From contig NZ_CADDWI010000013.1 in assembly GCF_902809845.1 (NCBI RefSeq), positions 744,001 to 808,000 on the forward strand: 64,000 nucleotides of DNA. The letters run 5' to 3'. The notes below the pieces were generated by a model. It was not told the DNA's origin and searched no databases. It saw nothing but the letters and a program-made list of their open reading frames with translations. Each line of letters opens with the position of its first letter. Within the stretch, counting starts at the first letter, position 1. The position numbers and the translations under genes are program-made. This DNA is from Chelativorans sp. Marseille-P2723. Lineage in GTDB: Bacteria > Pseudomonadota > Alphaproteobacteria > Rhizobiales > Rhizobiaceae. Shown here one piece after another: positions 62,899 through 64,000 of the stretch.

Positions 62899-64000
62899 TC
62901 AATTCAGCGCTGCGATTGCATCAGCTATTCTGATGCAGGCAAGCTCTAGTTGCTCACTGCTTGTCGCATAGGAAATACGAATATGGTTTTCATTTCCAAA
63001 GGCAGAACCTGGAACGACTGCGACATCCGCATTGTCTAGAAGATACTTGGCGAGTGCGGTGTCTGACTGAATGATTTCCCCGCGCGGCGTTCGTCTACCG
63101 ATCAATGCCTCGCATGAAGGGAAAACATAGAATGCACCCTCGGGAACAGGGCAATGCAAGCCGTCAATCGCATTGAGTTTCTCAACAACGAGGTTGCGGC
63201 GCTCCTGGAAAATCTCTCGAAGCCGGGACAGCACATCCTGCGGGCCGTCGAGAGCCGCTATCGCTGCAGCTTGGCTGATTGACGAAGGACAGGATGTGAC
63301 TTGAGACTGCACAGTTCCCATCGCCTCGATCAACTTTGCAGGGCCGCCTGCGTATCCGATACGCCAACCGGTCATGCAGTATGCTTTCGAGACGCCGTTA
63401 ACCGTTAGCGTCCGCTCCTTTAGAGGCGGGGCCACTTTCGCCGGCGTCTGAAAGGGAGTCTGCGTAAAAAGCAAATGCTCATAGATGTCATCAGCAAGCA
63501 CCAGAATGTGCGAATGCTTAAGAAGAACCTCAGCAAGGTCTTCCAGATCTCGCTCCGAGAGCGCTGTACCTGTAGGATTTGATGGCGAATTGAGTACGAG
63601 CCATCGCGTGCGGGGAGTGATTGCTGCTTCAAGGTCCGCAGGATTAAGCCGGAAGCCGGACGCCATCGTGGTTGGTACGATGACAGGAATTCCTCCATTC
63701 ATCCGGGTCATTTCGACATACGACGGATAAAAGGGGGCTGTGAGAATGACCTCGTCACCTTCGCTCACTGTCGCCGCCAGCGCATTGAAGATGACCTGTT
63801 TGGCGCCGGAGCCGACGGTTATTTCATTGAGGCTGTAATTGAGCTGGTTTTCGCGCGCGAATTTTCGCTGGACCGCCTTTTTGAGCTCTCTAGTTCCGTC
63901 GGCGGCCGTATAATGCGTATCGCCAGATCTGATCGCCAGGCAAGCAGCGTCTTGAATGTGATCCGGAGTATCAAAATCCGGTTCGCCGGCGGCAAGACTT
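62899..64000 (-). CDS. Class I/II aminotransferase, partial (5' end outside window)
   Basis: A PLP-dependent fold-type I aminotransferase cut at its N-terminal side by the window edge. The reading stays open to the last base. GEPDFDTPDHIQDAACLAIR and TVGSGAKQVIFNALAATVSE lie upstream of the in-frame GTG at 63768, so that codon is not the true start. LNSPSNPTGTALSERDLEDL carries the S-N-P-x-N/T-G motif. The PLP lysine is in NGVSKAYCMTGWRIGYAGGP. The C-terminal HIRISYATSSEQLELACIRI is standard for the aspartate/aromatic transaminase subgroup. It is a possible source of the 2-oxo acid for the downstream ThDP enzyme. Confidence 0.92.
   Translation of the reverse strand, partial: SLAAGEPDFDTPDHIQDAACLAIRSGDTHYTAADGTRELKKAVQRKFARENQLNYSLNEITVGSGAKQVIFNALAATVSEGDEVILTAPFYPSYVEMTRMNGGIPVIVPTTMASGFRLNPADLEAAITPRTRWLVLNSPSNPTGTALSERDLEDLAEVLLKHSHILVLADDIYEHLLFTQTPFQTPAKVAPPLKERTLTVNGVSKAYCMTGWRIGYAGGPAKLIEAMGTVQSQVTSCPSSISQAAAIAALDGPQDVLSRLREIFQERRNLVVEKLNAIDGLHCPVPEGAFYVFPSCEALIGRRTPRGEIIQSDTALAKYLLDNADVAVVPGSAFGNENHIRISYATSSEQLELACIRIADAIAALN

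Overview
The window looks like the chromosome of an alphaproteobacterium of the Hyphomicrobiales (Rhizobiales), most like the Phyllobacteriaceae (Mesorhizobium, Chelativorans and Aquamicrobium relatives). This is inferred from gene order (petABC followed by apt; prs, rplY, pth, ychF and two MaoC genes on one strand), from the CTC-type L25 protein, and from a core that appears GC-rich. No database search was possible, so the taxon is a judgement.

Layout. 0-3.6 kb: a hemolysin III-like membrane protein, tRNA-Arg(CCG), a decayed IS481-type element 9 bases after the tRNA, then 1 kb without a convincing gene. 3.6-20.2 kb: a catabolic block with GST, flavin reductase, crotonase, two paired acyl-CoA dehydrogenases, IclR regulator, three-gene ABC importer, PaaK-like acyl-CoA ligase, an IpdA/IpdB-like pair, a ThDP-dependent enzyme, thiolase and TetR regulator. 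20.7-26.4 kb: class III CoA-transferase, IclR regulator, citryl-CoA-lyase-like protein and a complete TctCBA transporter. 26.6-29.4 kb: FAD-linked oxidase, a broken RibD/DHFR-like gene and two small proteins. 29.6-33.1 kb: cytochrome bc1 complex and apt. 33.1-39.2 kb: an IS630-type remnant and the housekeeping group MaoC-MaoC-ychF-pth-rplY-(DUF488)-prs. 39.5-46.7 kb: a luciferase-like monooxygenase and a large DUF11-repeat surface protein with a 711-bp tandem repeat and a frameshift. 46.8-54.3 kb: a carbamoylase/amidohydrolase diverging from a Dpp-type ABC importer (with a permease-ATPase fusion) and a GntR regulator. 54.4-58.5 kb: OpgC-type membrane protein, FtsH and a small membrane protein. 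58.7-64 kb: a minus-strand block of class III CoA-transferase, ThDP enzyme, acyl-CoA dehydrogenase and a class I aminotransferase cut by the window edge. This last block looks AT-richer and was probably acquired.

Main point of interest. The 3.6-20.2 kb block combines parts known from steroid C/D-ring catabolism in actinobacteria: an IpdAB-like pair, FadE-type heteromeric dehydrogenases, a crotonase, an acyl-CoA ligase, a thiolase and a TetR regulator. It also carries a ThDP-dependent C-C lyase and its own ABC importer. I infer a pathway that activates an imported small cyclic or alicyclic acid to its CoA ester and opens the ring by hydrolysis. The substrate is unknown. The adjacent CoA-transferase/citryl-CoA-lyase/TctCBA set looks like a self-contained route for uptake and cleavage of a tricarboxylate or similar hydroxy acid.
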